Shown: positions 38,684-49,100 of the stretch, piece after piece
How positions within the stretch are numbered: the first letter of the stretch is position 1
Layout of the letters: every line of letters begins with the position of its first letter
Assembly: GCF_001442625.1 (NCBI RefSeq)
Contig: NZ_LMZQ01000001.1
Coordinates: forward strand, 186,001 to 250,000
Reading direction: 5' to 3'
Length of the DNA: 64,000 nt
Origin: Pedobacter ginsenosidimutans
GTDB lineage: Bacteria; Bacteroidota; Bacteroidia; Sphingobacteriales; Sphingobacteriaceae
Program-made: the position numbers and the translations under genes
The notes under the pieces: generated by a model
Databases searched by the model: none
What the model saw: only the letters and a program-made list of their open reading frames with translations
What the model was told of the DNA's origin: nothing

Positions 38684-39480
38684 TGTTATTATAAATCAAC
38701 TAAGATTGAGTCATGTGAACTTTTGGTTTAGTAAAAACTTATTTTATGAGCGCTAAACAGAAAATCTGATTCAGATATTAACTGGCAGTATCAGCTTTTG
38801 TAAGTACAAATATCTACACTTAGCGACTATATAAGTTAAGGATACAATTAAATTTTTCTAAGTCGGATCATAGCTAAGTGAGGAGATTATAACTATTGAA
38901 TATTTGGTTTTATCTATTCCTTATTATTAATTTAATAAAGTTTAGTAGGTCAAATTTAATTTTTTATAATATGGAGTTATTGTAGTATACAGACTATTTA
39001 TTATTATTTTCCGACTTTTATATATTTTAGCCAAGAATTTTTCCAAAAGGTTCCTTACACTACTAAAACTTAGAAGCCGGATGCTATCCATATATCATGC
39101 TATTTCACTAACCCCTTGCTAAAGCGTTATTTCACCAATATGAATAACCAAATTAAATCTTTGAAAATCTGAGTTATTGTCTGCTCTGGATAATTAAATC
39201 TGAAATTATTGGCGAGATAAAATCCTTTACATTTTGAAGTTTTTTATCGCTATATTTTAGAAAATGAATTCATAAAGAAGTTTTGACCTTGCAAAATCGC
39301 AGAATTATTCTATTTCGAGATGTCTAAAGAGATCCTAATTCGAACTTAAGATATTGAGCCTTAGTCCATTCGAAAATAAAGGAAACTAAAGATGTAATAA
39401 TTATTTCCTTAATATTTTAATTACCCAACGAATCGTATGAGCAGTAATCTCAAAATCTCTAATCTATCTCTAAATATTGG
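38684..39480. other. 800-bp AT-rich region without a recognisable gene
   Basis: All frames are short. It separates the minus-strand GH31 gene from the minus-strand multi-PAS kinase gene, so it should hold the GH31 promoter near its left end. I see no repeat, hairpin or RNA gene here. Confidence 0.4.
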
Positions 39481-41649
39481 TTATGGATTTAAAGGAAGAC
39501 TGAAGTGAAACGTTGATCCTTTATTTAATTCGCTATCTACCCAAATTCTTCCGTTATGTCTTTCAATTATTTCTGCACACAGGTAAAGACCAATTCCAAA
39601 TCCTGATATCGTCGATGGCTGATCATTTACACGGTAATATCGCTCAAAGAGTTTTGCCGTATCCTCTTCCTTAATTCCCTTTCCTTGATCGCTCACGGAT
39701 ACTACTGCACTATTACCTTCAACCTGGCAGCTGATGGTAATCAAGGTATTTACTGGTGAGTACTTTACAGCGTTGCTAATGAAGTTAGTAACAACATGCC
39801 CAATCTTATTCTGGTCAGCATTCACAACTACTGGTTGATTTTTTTCGAAAATAATTTCGTGACGATTAGCTGTCACCTTAAACTCGGTTCTCATTTCCTC
39901 TATTAAACTACAGAGGTCAAAATCTTGTTTCTCGATGTGTATCTTACCTGACTCCAACCTGGATACATTTAGAAAACTATTAATCATACCAGTCATTTTT
40001 TTTAGCTGGTTGTGGGCCTTTTCGAGTGCAGTCGCAGCAAAACTATCCTGTCGCTTCTGAGCATTGTGCTGCAGGATTTGCACGTATGCTGTCATAGAAG
40101 TGAGTGGCGTTTTAAGTTCATGGCTAACCATACCAATAAAGTCATTCTTTCGCTGTTCATCTGCTTTGACTTCTGTAACTTCTGATAATATGCCAACCAT
40201 TTTAATCGGCTTGCCTTTACTGTCGTATCTTGCCCTACCATGCGCACTAATCCAGTGCAAGGAGCCATCAGGCCATCTGATTTGATATTCTGCGTGATAT
40301 ATGCTGTTATCTTGCTTTGCAATTGCCACCAACTCCTTAATCCGATCCCTATATTCGGGAAGCATTGCCTCAAACATATCTGCATACACAAAATCCTCAC
40401 CTGGCTTTTTCCCAAACATCCGACTAAACTCTTCATTATACACCATCGTACCAGTTTCCAGGTCTACTTCGGTTGACCCAAGCGACCCAGCGTCTATGGC
40501 GATATTAAGCCTGGTGTTAACCTCAGAAATCTCCTTCCTCGAATTTACCTGTTCAGTAACTTCGGTAACGACTTGAAGGATGCTGCCAACTTTTTCTTCT
40601 TCATCGATTATTGGTTGGTAGATAAAGTTAAAGTATCGCTCCTCAGCCACGCCATCTTTAATGATTATTGCTTTACTCTCTTTTCCATGATAAGGAATAC
40701 CGGTATCAAGTACAGCATGCAAGATTTCGATGAAGGGCTGGTCTGCAATTTCAGGGAGAGCCACTGTAAAATTTTTCCCTTCAACTTCTGTCGTTTTGTT
40801 CCAGATCTCTAGCATCTTAATATTGGCACTTTCAATAATCAGATCCCTTCCTTTGAATACATTGATGGCAACCGGTGCCTGTTGAATGAGTTGCCTGAAT
40901 TTCCGCTCACCCTTCTCCAGTTCTTCAATGAGTTTTGCCATTTTTTTGTTGATGCTGGAGAGTTCTTCATTTGAGGCCGCGAGTTCTTTATTGGCTGCAC
41001 TAATCTCCTCATTTGATGCCTTAAGTTCTTGATTTAGAAAATAAATCTGTTCCGTTCTTTCCTTCACCATCATATCCAGCTTCTGATTCAAGCTTTCCAG
41101 GCTTTCTTTGGTAAGATAAAGTTCCTCGTTCGAGGCCTTCAATTCATCCAATGCGGCTGCGAGGGTATGGTTTTCGTGACTTAAATTTTCATTTAACTCC
41201 TCTTCCTTTTTTAATAACTCCGCACCTTCGGTAGCCCGTTCAATGGCTTTCTGCTTTAAAAATCTGTCTGTTACATCTGTAGCGGTGTGAAGTATACATA
41301 TCGTTTTACCAATATCATCTAAAATAGCACGATATTCAAAATCGAAATAGAATATTTGCTCCTTACCATCAATTTTGAGCATAGCCGGGGTGTCGCTGCC
41401 TGATATCGTCAAACCCTCACGCCATACCTTTGCAAACATTTCGATGAAGGGTTGCCCTTTCAGCTCAGGAAGTGCATCCTCTAGCGATTTGCCTATAACA
41501 GCCTCGTCTTTACCCCAGATGCGAAGCATCGCCTCATTTGCAAACTGGATATGTGCCTCCTCGCCTACATGAAGTGCTGTAGCATTTTTTGTTTGAGAAA
41601 AAATTTTAATTACGGAGAGTGGATCAAGGAAGGGAGGTGAAGCAGACAT
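39481..41649 (-). CDS. Multi-PAS sensor histidine kinase
   Basis: The 722-aa protein is soluble (no signal peptide or membrane helix seen). Domain order: PAS (about 15-130), a long coiled coil (about 135-245, with repeated ASNEEL/ANKEL heptads), PAS (about 250-370), PAS/PAC (about 380-495), HisKA with MVSHELKTPLTSM (phospho-acceptor His), and HATPase_c (IGHVVTNFISNAVKYSP, DQGKGIKEED, GFGIGLYLC). It is an orphan kinase: no receiver or response-regulator gene lies next to it. The signal is unknown; cytoplasmic PAS domains often sense redox state, light or small ligands. Confidence 0.95.
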   Translation of the reverse strand: MSASPPFLDPLSVIKIFSQTKNATALHVGEEAHIQFANEAMLRIWGKDEAVIGKSLEDALPELKGQPFIEMFAKVWREGLTISGSDTPAMLKIDGKEQIFYFDFEYRAILDDIGKTICILHTATDVTDRFLKQKAIERATEGAELLKKEEELNENLSHENHTLAAALDELKASNEELYLTKESLESLNQKLDMMVKERTEQIYFLNQELKASNEEISAANKELAASNEELSSINKKMAKLIEELEKGERKFRQLIQQAPVAINVFKGRDLIIESANIKMLEIWNKTTEVEGKNFTVALPEIADQPFIEILHAVLDTGIPYHGKESKAIIIKDGVAEERYFNFIYQPIIDEEEKVGSILQVVTEVTEQVNSRKEISEVNTRLNIAIDAGSLGSTEVDLETGTMVYNEEFSRMFGKKPGEDFVYADMFEAMLPEYRDRIKELVAIAKQDNSIYHAEYQIRWPDGSLHWISAHGRARYDSKGKPIKMVGILSEVTEVKADEQRKNDFIGMVSHELKTPLTSMTAYVQILQHNAQKRQDSFAATALEKAHNQLKKMTGMINSFLNVSRLESGKIHIEKQDFDLCSLIEEMRTEFKVTANRHEIIFEKNQPVVVNADQNKIGHVVTNFISNAVKYSPVNTLITISCQVEGNSAVVSVSDQGKGIKEEDTAKLFERYYRVNDQPSTISGFGIGLYLCAEIIERHNGRIWVDSELNKGSTFHFSLPLNP

Positions 41650-42415
41650 CAGTAGAATCTTAAGGCTATAAAGTTAATATTTTGTTATGTACGAGAAAAT
41701 CAAATTTTAAGACTTAAGTGACAAGATAAAATAGATATCTCAATAATAGTTGCCCAAGATGGATTAGACACTATTAGGACAATCCCAACTTAAGAAAAGA
41801 ATTTCTCGTTCAAAATAATATGGACACTTCTAAAGTAATTTCAATGAGAAAGAGATTAGCCTACATCAGATCTATCATCTCTTAAGTTTCAACTAAAAGC
41901 TGAATAAGGTGAGAATTTCAAGACTTAGCGGATAAACCAAAGTATTTACCCCATTCGTGCCAATCCATTAATATAACAGCAAGCAAAACATTATGGCAAT
42001 TTTATTTTTGGTGATCTAGGGTTCAATCTACTTTGGTTTATCCAGCTTATCGGTTGCTGGATATTAAATTTACTTCAGTCTATAAGATAGTGCAGATTCC
42101 TTTCTACATCTAGCTTTGAACTTACAAATGCCCTGATCTGTGGATTTATCCATGCTCAGATTGGCTTAGGCCCTTATTTAACTAATGGATCGAATAATCC
42201 AGCGGATCAAGTTTCATAATATAAATTGTGGCTTGCACTGAGGTTCCTGTTGAACTGTTGCGTCATGGTCACTGCCACTGTGGATATATCACATAAAAGG
42301 TCTGCTTCTCTAATTCTCTGCTAAATCATCACTTCCGCGGAAAATGGCCTGACAAGTAGCATAAAGGAAAAAGTAACCGCCTTCCTTTGTGGGTAATTCA
42401 CAATCTATTGAACAT
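41650..42415. other. Intergenic region containing a MITE-like element
   Basis: This has no coding capacity. It contains the 114-bp element described separately at 41930-42043. The rest is AT-rich and unremarkable. Confidence 0.5.
41930..42043. repeat. MITE-like 114-bp element, copy A
   Basis: GGATAAACCAAAGTA (41930-41944) is repeated as its exact reverse complement at 42029-42043, giving perfect 15-bp terminal inverted repeats. A diverged element of the same total length and with similar ends lies at 45758-45871. It has no coding capacity. The pair looks like non-autonomous transposable elements (MITE) or an old repetitive palindromic family. Confidence 0.65.
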
Positions 42416-43636
42416 TCAGTCTTCACCTTTTTGAATTGCGAACTTTTTTAATTGCCTCCCATATTGGAACAATTCATTAAAGACCCCTACATAGTATTTG
42501 ATAAAATCCCTATTGTTCAACGAGGTATTTGAAAATAGTACAACAGCAACCTCCTTATCAAGATCCGCCAACATCTCTGTCTTCACCCCTGGATCGGTTC
42601 CTCCATAACCGATCTTCCTTCCACCATCTTTAGTTGCCCAAAATAAACCAGCATTCTTGCTGGAAAGGTTTAGGTTTTCTGGCTTATGGCCAGACGAGAA
42701 CTGATAGCGCTGCATTGAATCAATAGAGGATCTCTTTAAAATCCGCTTTCCATGGTATTGGCCGTCTCCCAGCAGGGTTATAAAATATTTCGAAAGTTCT
42801 GCTACTGAAGTACGAACACCCCCATCCGGATAGGTGGGAACCCCGAAATACGGGATAAGTTTTAAGGTATCACCCTGTTTATCATAACCTTTGGAATAAG
42901 CACCCATATTTATTTCAGTGCTAAACCATCCAGTATTTTTCATACCAAGCGGCTTAAAGATATTATTTCTACTGTACACATTTAATCCAATACCCGTCAC
43001 CCTTTCGACGATGTAACCTGCCAGCCCAGTCGCTATATTGGAGTACTCCCAAAACGTGCCTGGTTTGTAGTTCAAAAAGTTATCTTTCGAATAGAGCTCA
43101 CCATTAACATCGAAATAGCTTCTTAAAAAATCTTCGAGAGCGACCGGGGAATCCCCGCCATAAAAATAAGAATTTTCATAGACTGGGCTTCTATCCATTA
43201 TGCCCGAGGTGTGCGTACCCAAGTTACGCAAAGTAATCTTTTCATCCGGAAAATGAGGATTGATAACTTTGAAGGGTAGATATGTATTGATGTCGGCATC
43301 AAGAGATAGTTTACCTTCCTCAACTGCCTTCATGACGCATACACCGGTAATGGTCTTTGTAATTGAGGCAATATTCATTATGGTATTTGGGGTAAAAGGT
43401 TTGCGTAGTTCCTTATCGGCATATCCAAAACCCTTCATCCAAACAATCTTCCCTTTTACAATAATGGCGGCACTGAGCCCAACCATTCCGGATTCATCTA
43501 TGCTTTTTTGGATCATTGCATCAAGTTCCTTCGCACTCAAATTCTTGGATGCAGTTCTTTCCTGGGCGAGGAGACCAGAGGTAGTCAGGGTAAAGCATAT
43601 CAGTGCAAATATTTTCAGCTCGAATATTATTTTCAT
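42416..43636 (-). CDS. Exported serine hydrolase, class C beta-lactamase family
   Basis: The 406-aa protein has a signal peptide (GLLAQ cleavage region) and the family motifs: IASITKTITG (SxxK), LGTHTSG, YSN in FWEYSNIATG, and a C-terminal GYGGTDPG in place of the KTG triad. Such proteins act as penicillin-binding-like hydrolases, esterases or D-amino peptidases. It is divergent from the LytS/LytTR pair (238 bp apart), and both lie between the two MITE-like elements. Confidence 0.9.
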   Translation of the reverse strand: MKIIFELKIFALICFTLTTSGLLAQERTASKNLSAKELDAMIQKSIDESGMVGLSAAIIVKGKIVWMKGFGYADKELRKPFTPNTIMNIASITKTITGVCVMKAVEEGKLSLDADINTYLPFKVINPHFPDEKITLRNLGTHTSGIMDRSPVYENSYFYGGDSPVALEDFLRSYFDVNGELYSKDNFLNYKPGTFWEYSNIATGLAGYIVERVTGIGLNVYSRNNIFKPLGMKNTGWFSTEINMGAYSKGYDKQGDTLKLIPYFGVPTYPDGGVRTSVAELSKYFITLLGDGQYHGKRILKRSSIDSMQRYQFSSGHKPENLNLSSKNAGLFWATKDGGRKIGYGGTDPGVKTEMLADLDKEVAVVLFSNTSLNNRDFIKYYVGVFNELFQYGRQLKKFAIQKGED

Positions 43637-43874
43637 ATGTTACTTATTTCTTAAAGGCTGGGAGGTTTTTTCTTGTCCGCTGACCAATGACCCAAAAGTA
43701 ATGAAGAATGGTTTATGTAGGTGGGAATGTCGATGGATAGCACTATTTTGGAGATGAAGAGCTTAATTCAAAGACTGTAGCGTTTAATAGGCCAAAAACC
43801 TTTAAACACCATGAAATCCCGCTTATTCGTCGACTAACAAAGGATAAAATCGCTAGAGTTGTATCTTTGCATTC

Positions 43875-44993
43875 ATGCCATTACTGGAAAAAATAATCAG
43901 GTTCAGTACTTCCCACAGGCGCTTAAGCCACGTGCTTTTCTGGCTAGTGGTTTCTGTGGTGTTTTTAAACCGGTACGACATGCAGGAATACCAGTATCCT
44001 GAAAAGATCTTTTACAGGCACTCCTATTATATTTCAGTGACTATAATCGCCTCGTATTTCATCTCCTACCTGATTATCCCACGGTTAATTCTATCTAAAA
44101 GCTATTATGTGGTAGTGCTTTATTTTCTTATAGGCAGCTACCTAATCTGTGTACTGTCGAGGATAGCGGTTATTTACCTACTGGAACCACTTATTAGATT
44201 ACAGCCCTTCGGACAGGAATCACTATGGGTAATCGCAACTGACCTTCCCAAGCTCCTCACCCATTATTTTGCGCTTTCTTTTTCTACGGCCTGGCTTTTC
44301 TCCTTTATAAAACTTATTAGGGATCAATACATGAGCCAGCAACGCACTATGTCCATGGGAAAAGAAAAAGCACAGGCAGAACTGAAAGTACTCAAAGCTC
44401 AGCTTAATCCCCATTTCCTTTTCAACACCCTCAATAATATCTATGCACTTTCGCTCACTGCATCCCCCATTACTTCAAAATCTATAGCGGGACTTTCGGA
44501 GATACTGGACCACATTCTTTACAGGTGCGAGGGTCCTTCTGTTCCGATCAGCGCCGAAGTGAGTTTAATAAAAAATTATCTAGAGCTCGAAAAGCTGAGG
44601 TATGATGAGCGCCTCAAGCTGAGCTTCGTTCATTCAGTGGACGAAGAGCTGGCGATTGTGCCTTTGGTTCTACTCTCGATGGTAGAAAATGCCTTTAAGC
44701 ATGGGGCAGGAGAAAACGTTGCAAGCCCTGTTATTGATATTAACCTACAACTTCGATCAGGACTCTTTGAATTTAAAGTATCCAACAGCTATTTTCCTGC
44801 CTACAGAGAAAGTAGCAGTGAACGCATCGGCCTGGTCAACGTCCGAAAGCAACTTGAACTGGTGTATGGAAAAAGACATCAACTTAGCGTTTCTACAGAA
44901 AACAATATCTTTGTAGCCTTATTGATAATTGATCTTAGGGTAAAAGATAAAACGGGATTAACTTATGAAAACAAGGTGTCTTTTAGTGGATGA
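43875..44993 (+). CDS. LytS-like membrane sensor histidine kinase
   Basis: The 372-aa protein has four hydrophobic helices (about 20-160) and the His_kinase domain of the LytS/YehU type: LKAQLNPHFLFNTLNNIYAL with the phospho-acceptor His, then MVENAFKHGAGE and RIGLVNVRKQLEL of the ATPase domain. It overlaps the response-regulator gene by 29 bp, so the two form a translationally coupled pair. Confidence 0.95.
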   Translation: MPLLEKIIRFSTSHRRLSHVLFWLVVSVVFLNRYDMQEYQYPEKIFYRHSYYISVTIIASYFISYLIIPRLILSKSYYVVVLYFLIGSYLICVLSRIAVIYLLEPLIRLQPFGQESLWVIATDLPKLLTHYFALSFSTAWLFSFIKLIRDQYMSQQRTMSMGKEKAQAELKVLKAQLNPHFLFNTLNNIYALSLTASPITSKSIAGLSEILDHILYRCEGPSVPISAEVSLIKNYLELEKLRYDERLKLSFVHSVDEELAIVPLVLLSMVENAFKHGAGENVASPVIDINLQLRSGLFEFKVSNSYFPAYRESSSERIGLVNVRKQLELVYGKRHQLSVSTENNIFVALLIIDLRVKDKTGLTYENKVSFSG

Positions 44994-45687
44994 TGAACCA
45001 TTGGCACTACAGCTGATAAAAAGTCATATTGACAAACTGGATAACTTTGAGGTTGTGGGCAGCTGTCCAAATGCAGTGAAAGCTTTGGAAGTGCTTAATT
45101 CGACGCAAGTTGATCTTCTTTTTCTGGACATCAAGATGCCTGGTATTATTGGCCTGGACTTCCTTAAAGTCCTGAAAAACCCGCCACCAGTAATCATCAC
45201 AACGGCTTACAGGGAGTATGCAATTCAAGGTTATGACCTAGACATTGTGGATTACCTGCTTAAACCGATTACCTTTGAACGGTTTTTTAAATCGATAGAG
45301 CGCTATCTGAGGCTTTTTGCCAGAAACGAAAATCTTCAGGTGCAGACCAATGAACCTCAACCCTTCATACACATCCGATCTGGGGGTAAAGTTCATCGGG
45401 TGGCAGTTTACGACATTATTTATGCAGAAAGTGTGAAGGATTATCTGTTGATTCACCTAAAGGACAGAAAAGTAAGAACTAAATATAAAATTGGAGATTT
45501 CGAAAAAGATGTACTAGGACAGCCATTCCTGCGCACCCACCGTTCCTTTATTGTCAACTTACTAAAAGTTACGGCGTTCACCCTATACGATGTTGAGATT
45601 GCAGGACTGGAAATACCCATAGGCTCAAGTTATAAGGAGTATGCCTTGAAGGTGCTCACAGATTCTGCCTTGAACAACCAGGACTGA
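44965..45687 (+). CDS. LytTR family response regulator
   Basis: The 240-aa protein has a receiver domain (LVDDEPLALQLI; phospho-acceptor Asp in LLFLDIKMPG; Lys in YLLKPI) and a C-terminal LytTR DNA-binding domain (IRSGGKVHRVAVYDIIYAES, FLRTHRSFIVNL). It works with the LytS-like kinase encoded just upstream. Targets are unknown; the divergent serine hydrolase gene is the nearest candidate. Confidence 0.96.
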   Translation: MKTRCLLVDDEPLALQLIKSHIDKLDNFEVVGSCPNAVKALEVLNSTQVDLLFLDIKMPGIIGLDFLKVLKNPPPVIITTAYREYAIQGYDLDIVDYLLKPITFERFFKSIERYLRLFARNENLQVQTNEPQPFIHIRSGGKVHRVAVYDIIYAESVKDYLLIHLKDRKVRTKYKIGDFEKDVLGQPFLRTHRSFIVNLLKVTAFTLYDVEIAGLEIPIGSSYKEYALKVLTDSALNNQD

Positions 45688-46187
45688 TTTTAAAACCATC
45701 ATTTGACCTTGCAGACAACGCCATTATACACTGTATGAAGAATATGGAAACCCTATTGGACAAACCAGTTAATTTGACCCCTTTCCGCCAAATCAATAAC
45801 ACAATGGCAACCAATTATTCATAAAAAAATTTATATCCGGTTAGACGGGGTCCATCTACTCTGATTTTTCCAAGTTACTAACGTTACTCTGTCTAACCCA
45901 TTATGTCTTCAGAAAATAATGAAACTATGATAACAATCAAACAACGGCAGAAGTAAAGTGGATTAATTGTGATTAATTGAATTTATAATAACAGTTTATA
46001 AAATCACCTATTCCTTACCTAGTTGCAAAAAAAATAAAATTGACGTAATGGGAACCAAGAAATTGATTGTCAAAAAGAAGATTTTGCGAAATACGGAAAA
46101 GTTATGGCTCTTTAGTCCTGTGATAAATAATACCTTTTTACTATATTATTTGTAATATTGAAAGCTAATCTACATTAAGAAAATCAA
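45688..46187. other. Intergenic region before the type IIG gene, with MITE-like copy B
   Basis: This holds the element at 45758-45871 and about 300 bp of AT-rich sequence upstream of the restriction-methyltransferase gene. It marks the left border of the accessory island. Confidence 0.5.
45758..45871. repeat. MITE-like 114-bp element, copy B
   Basis: The ends read GGACAAACCAGTTAATTTG and, on the other side, GATGGACCCC in reverse complement with GGAAAAATCAGAGTA, an imperfect terminal inverted repeat. The length is exactly that of copy A (41930-42043) and the outer 10 bp differ at a single position; the right ends (GG-GTC-ATCTACT-TG-TTT) also align. It lies 71 bp after the LytTR gene. Confidence 0.55.
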
Positions 46188-49100
46188 ATGACGATCTCAT
46201 TCATTGACATAAAATCCAGCCTAAACAAAGCATTCAGATTACTAAAACCTAAAAGAAACGATTTAAATATCTTCAAAAGTAATTTAAATACCCTGCTTGG
46301 ACACATCAATGAACAGGAAACTGAAGAACATGTAAAAATCCATCTCATGGATTTTCTAAAAAACACCTATTTCCATCCGCAGCACTTAGTAGCTACAAAT
46401 GGACGGACTGATTTTGTGATCCATACAGGTAATAATGCACAAACACCAGTAGCAGTTATGTTTGAAGTTAAGAAGCCTTCCAACAAGGCTGAGATGATTA
46501 CAAAGACCAATCTCAATGCGAGGGCAATGCATGAGCTAATATTATATTTCTTAAGAGAGCGGATCGACAAAAAAAATTTATCGTTAACCAGCTTGATCAT
46601 CACCAATATCTATGAATGGTATGTTTTTGACGCAGTTGCTTTTGAAAAGATATTTACCCAGAACAAAGATCTTCAGTCCGCATACCGAGAATGGAAGAAC
46701 GGCCAAAAAATCAGCACATCTACAGGGCTATTCTATAACGAGATTGTCAAACCATTTTTAAAGGAGCTTGATAAAGAGATTAGTTTTACCTTCTTTGACC
46801 TTAGAGATTTCCAAAAAAGCCTTAAGTCAAACGAACAAAAAAACGACACTAAACTCATTGCACTTTATAAATTCTTCACCCCGATCAACCTGTTAAAACT
46901 ATCGTTTACCAATGACAGTAATTCGTTGGATAAGGGCTTCTTCGCGGAACTTCTACACATTATAGGACTGGAAGAAGTCAAGGATGGAAGTAGAAAAGTG
47001 ATCGACAGACCACAACCAGCAAAACGAAATCCTGGGTCAATTATCGAAAATGCCCTAAGCATTCTGGAAGTCGAAGACTGCTTAAGAAAAGTTCCATCCA
47101 AGCTTCAGATCGGCGAAAGCCGTGAACAGAAATTATTGAACCTGGCCATTGACCTTTCTATTACTTGGATTAATCGCTTGCTATTTCTAAAATTACTAGA
47201 AGCGCAGCTACAAAAATATCACCAGGAAGATCAGAAATACCGGTTCTTGAATATCCAAACCATCAAGGATTATGATGAGCTTTACAAATTATTCTTTCAA
47301 GTTCTGGCGAAAAAATCAGTGGACAGACTACCTGCAGTTCGTGAAAAGTACAGATTTGTACCCTATCTTAACAGCTCCCTATTTGAAATATCTGAATTAG
47401 AAGATATCACCATTAAAATTAATGCACTTGACGACAATGTTGATATCCCTATATATTCGAATTCGGTATTAAGAAAAGGAAAGAGCAAAATAGAAGGCTC
47501 AACGCTAAATACCTTGAATTATCTGTTTGCCTTTCTTGATTCATATGATTTTTCTTCAGTAGGTAAAGAAGAAATACAAGAGGATAACAAAACCATCATT
47601 AATGCATCGGTACTAGGATTAGTTTTTGAGAAAATCAATGGTTACAAAGATGGCTCGATTTATACTCCAGGCGCGATCACTATGTATTTATGCAAAGATG
47701 TTATCAGGCGTTCTGTCGTTAAAAAATTCAACGACAATTATGGATGGAACTGTGGAACGATAGCTGATCTGAGAAACCATATTGCCGACAAGAGGAATTC
47801 GTGTGATGTACTAGAATTCAATATTGTTATTGATACCTTGCGACTTGCCGACCCAGCAGTGGGTTCAGGTCACTTTCTGGTATCAAGTTTAAATGAACTT
47901 ATTGCAATTAAGGCAGAACTCGGCATTTTTGCCGATCGGTATGGTAACAGAATTTCAGATGTGGATATAACCATAGCAAATGATGAACTAGTAGTCAACT
48001 ACATGCAGGGCCAGGATTTCTTTGATTATCAAGTCTTAACTGACTCAGAGGGTAAGTTCAAAGTTTCTCCGCAGATTCAGCGTATTCAAGAAGCCCTTTT
48101 CGACGAAAAGCGTAAATTGATTGAAAATTGTCTGTTTGGTGTTGACATTAATCCCAATTCGGTGAAAATCTGCCAATTAAGGTTATGGATAGAATTGTTA
48201 AAAAATGCCTACTATAAAGTCGGAGATGCCGCTACAGCCAATGAACTTGAAACCTTGCCAAACATCGACATTAACATAAAGCAGGGAAATTCTTTACTTA
48301 ATAAATACAGTCTAAAGGAAGATCTCTCCGATGTATTTAAAAAAAATAAATTTGGCGTTAAGGATTATCAATTAGCGGTGCAGCGGTATAAAGAGGCACC
48401 TAACAAGGAAGCTAAAGAAGATCTAAGAAATTTCATCAAAGAAATTAAAGCCAAGTTTCATGAAACAGTGAGCAATCGAGACCCTCGACGCAAAAGACTA
48501 TCTGAGTGGCGTGGGAAAAAGATACTTGCCGAATCGACAAATAATAGTCTTTTTGGACAAACAAAATCTCTGAAGGACATTGGAAAGGAAGTTGCGAAAT
48601 ATCAAAAAGAGATTGATAAAATTTCATTGGAAATCGCGGAAATAGAAAACAATACGCACTATAAAAATGCTTTTGAATGGCGCTTTGAGTTTCCGGAAGT
48701 GTTGGACAAGAATGGAGATTTCATAGGATTCGATGTCATTATCGGCAATCCCCCCTACATCCAGCTTCAGAAAATGGGATCAGAGGCGGATATCCTACAA
48801 CGACAGAATTATGATACATATGTACGAACTGGCGATATATATAGCCTATTTTATGAACAGGCTATAAACTTATTAAAGCCAGATTATTACTTTGGGTATA
48901 TTACCTCAAATAAATGGATGCGTGCCAACTACGGTGAAAGTACTCGAAAATACTTCTTAAAAAGTACGAACCCACTATCACTTATTGATTTTAGTGGCTA
49001 TCCAGTATTTGATTCTGCTACCGTAGATGTTAATATACTTGTCGCACAAAAATCCCCATATTTAAACGACACCCAAACTTGTCTTATACAGAAGAGTTTA

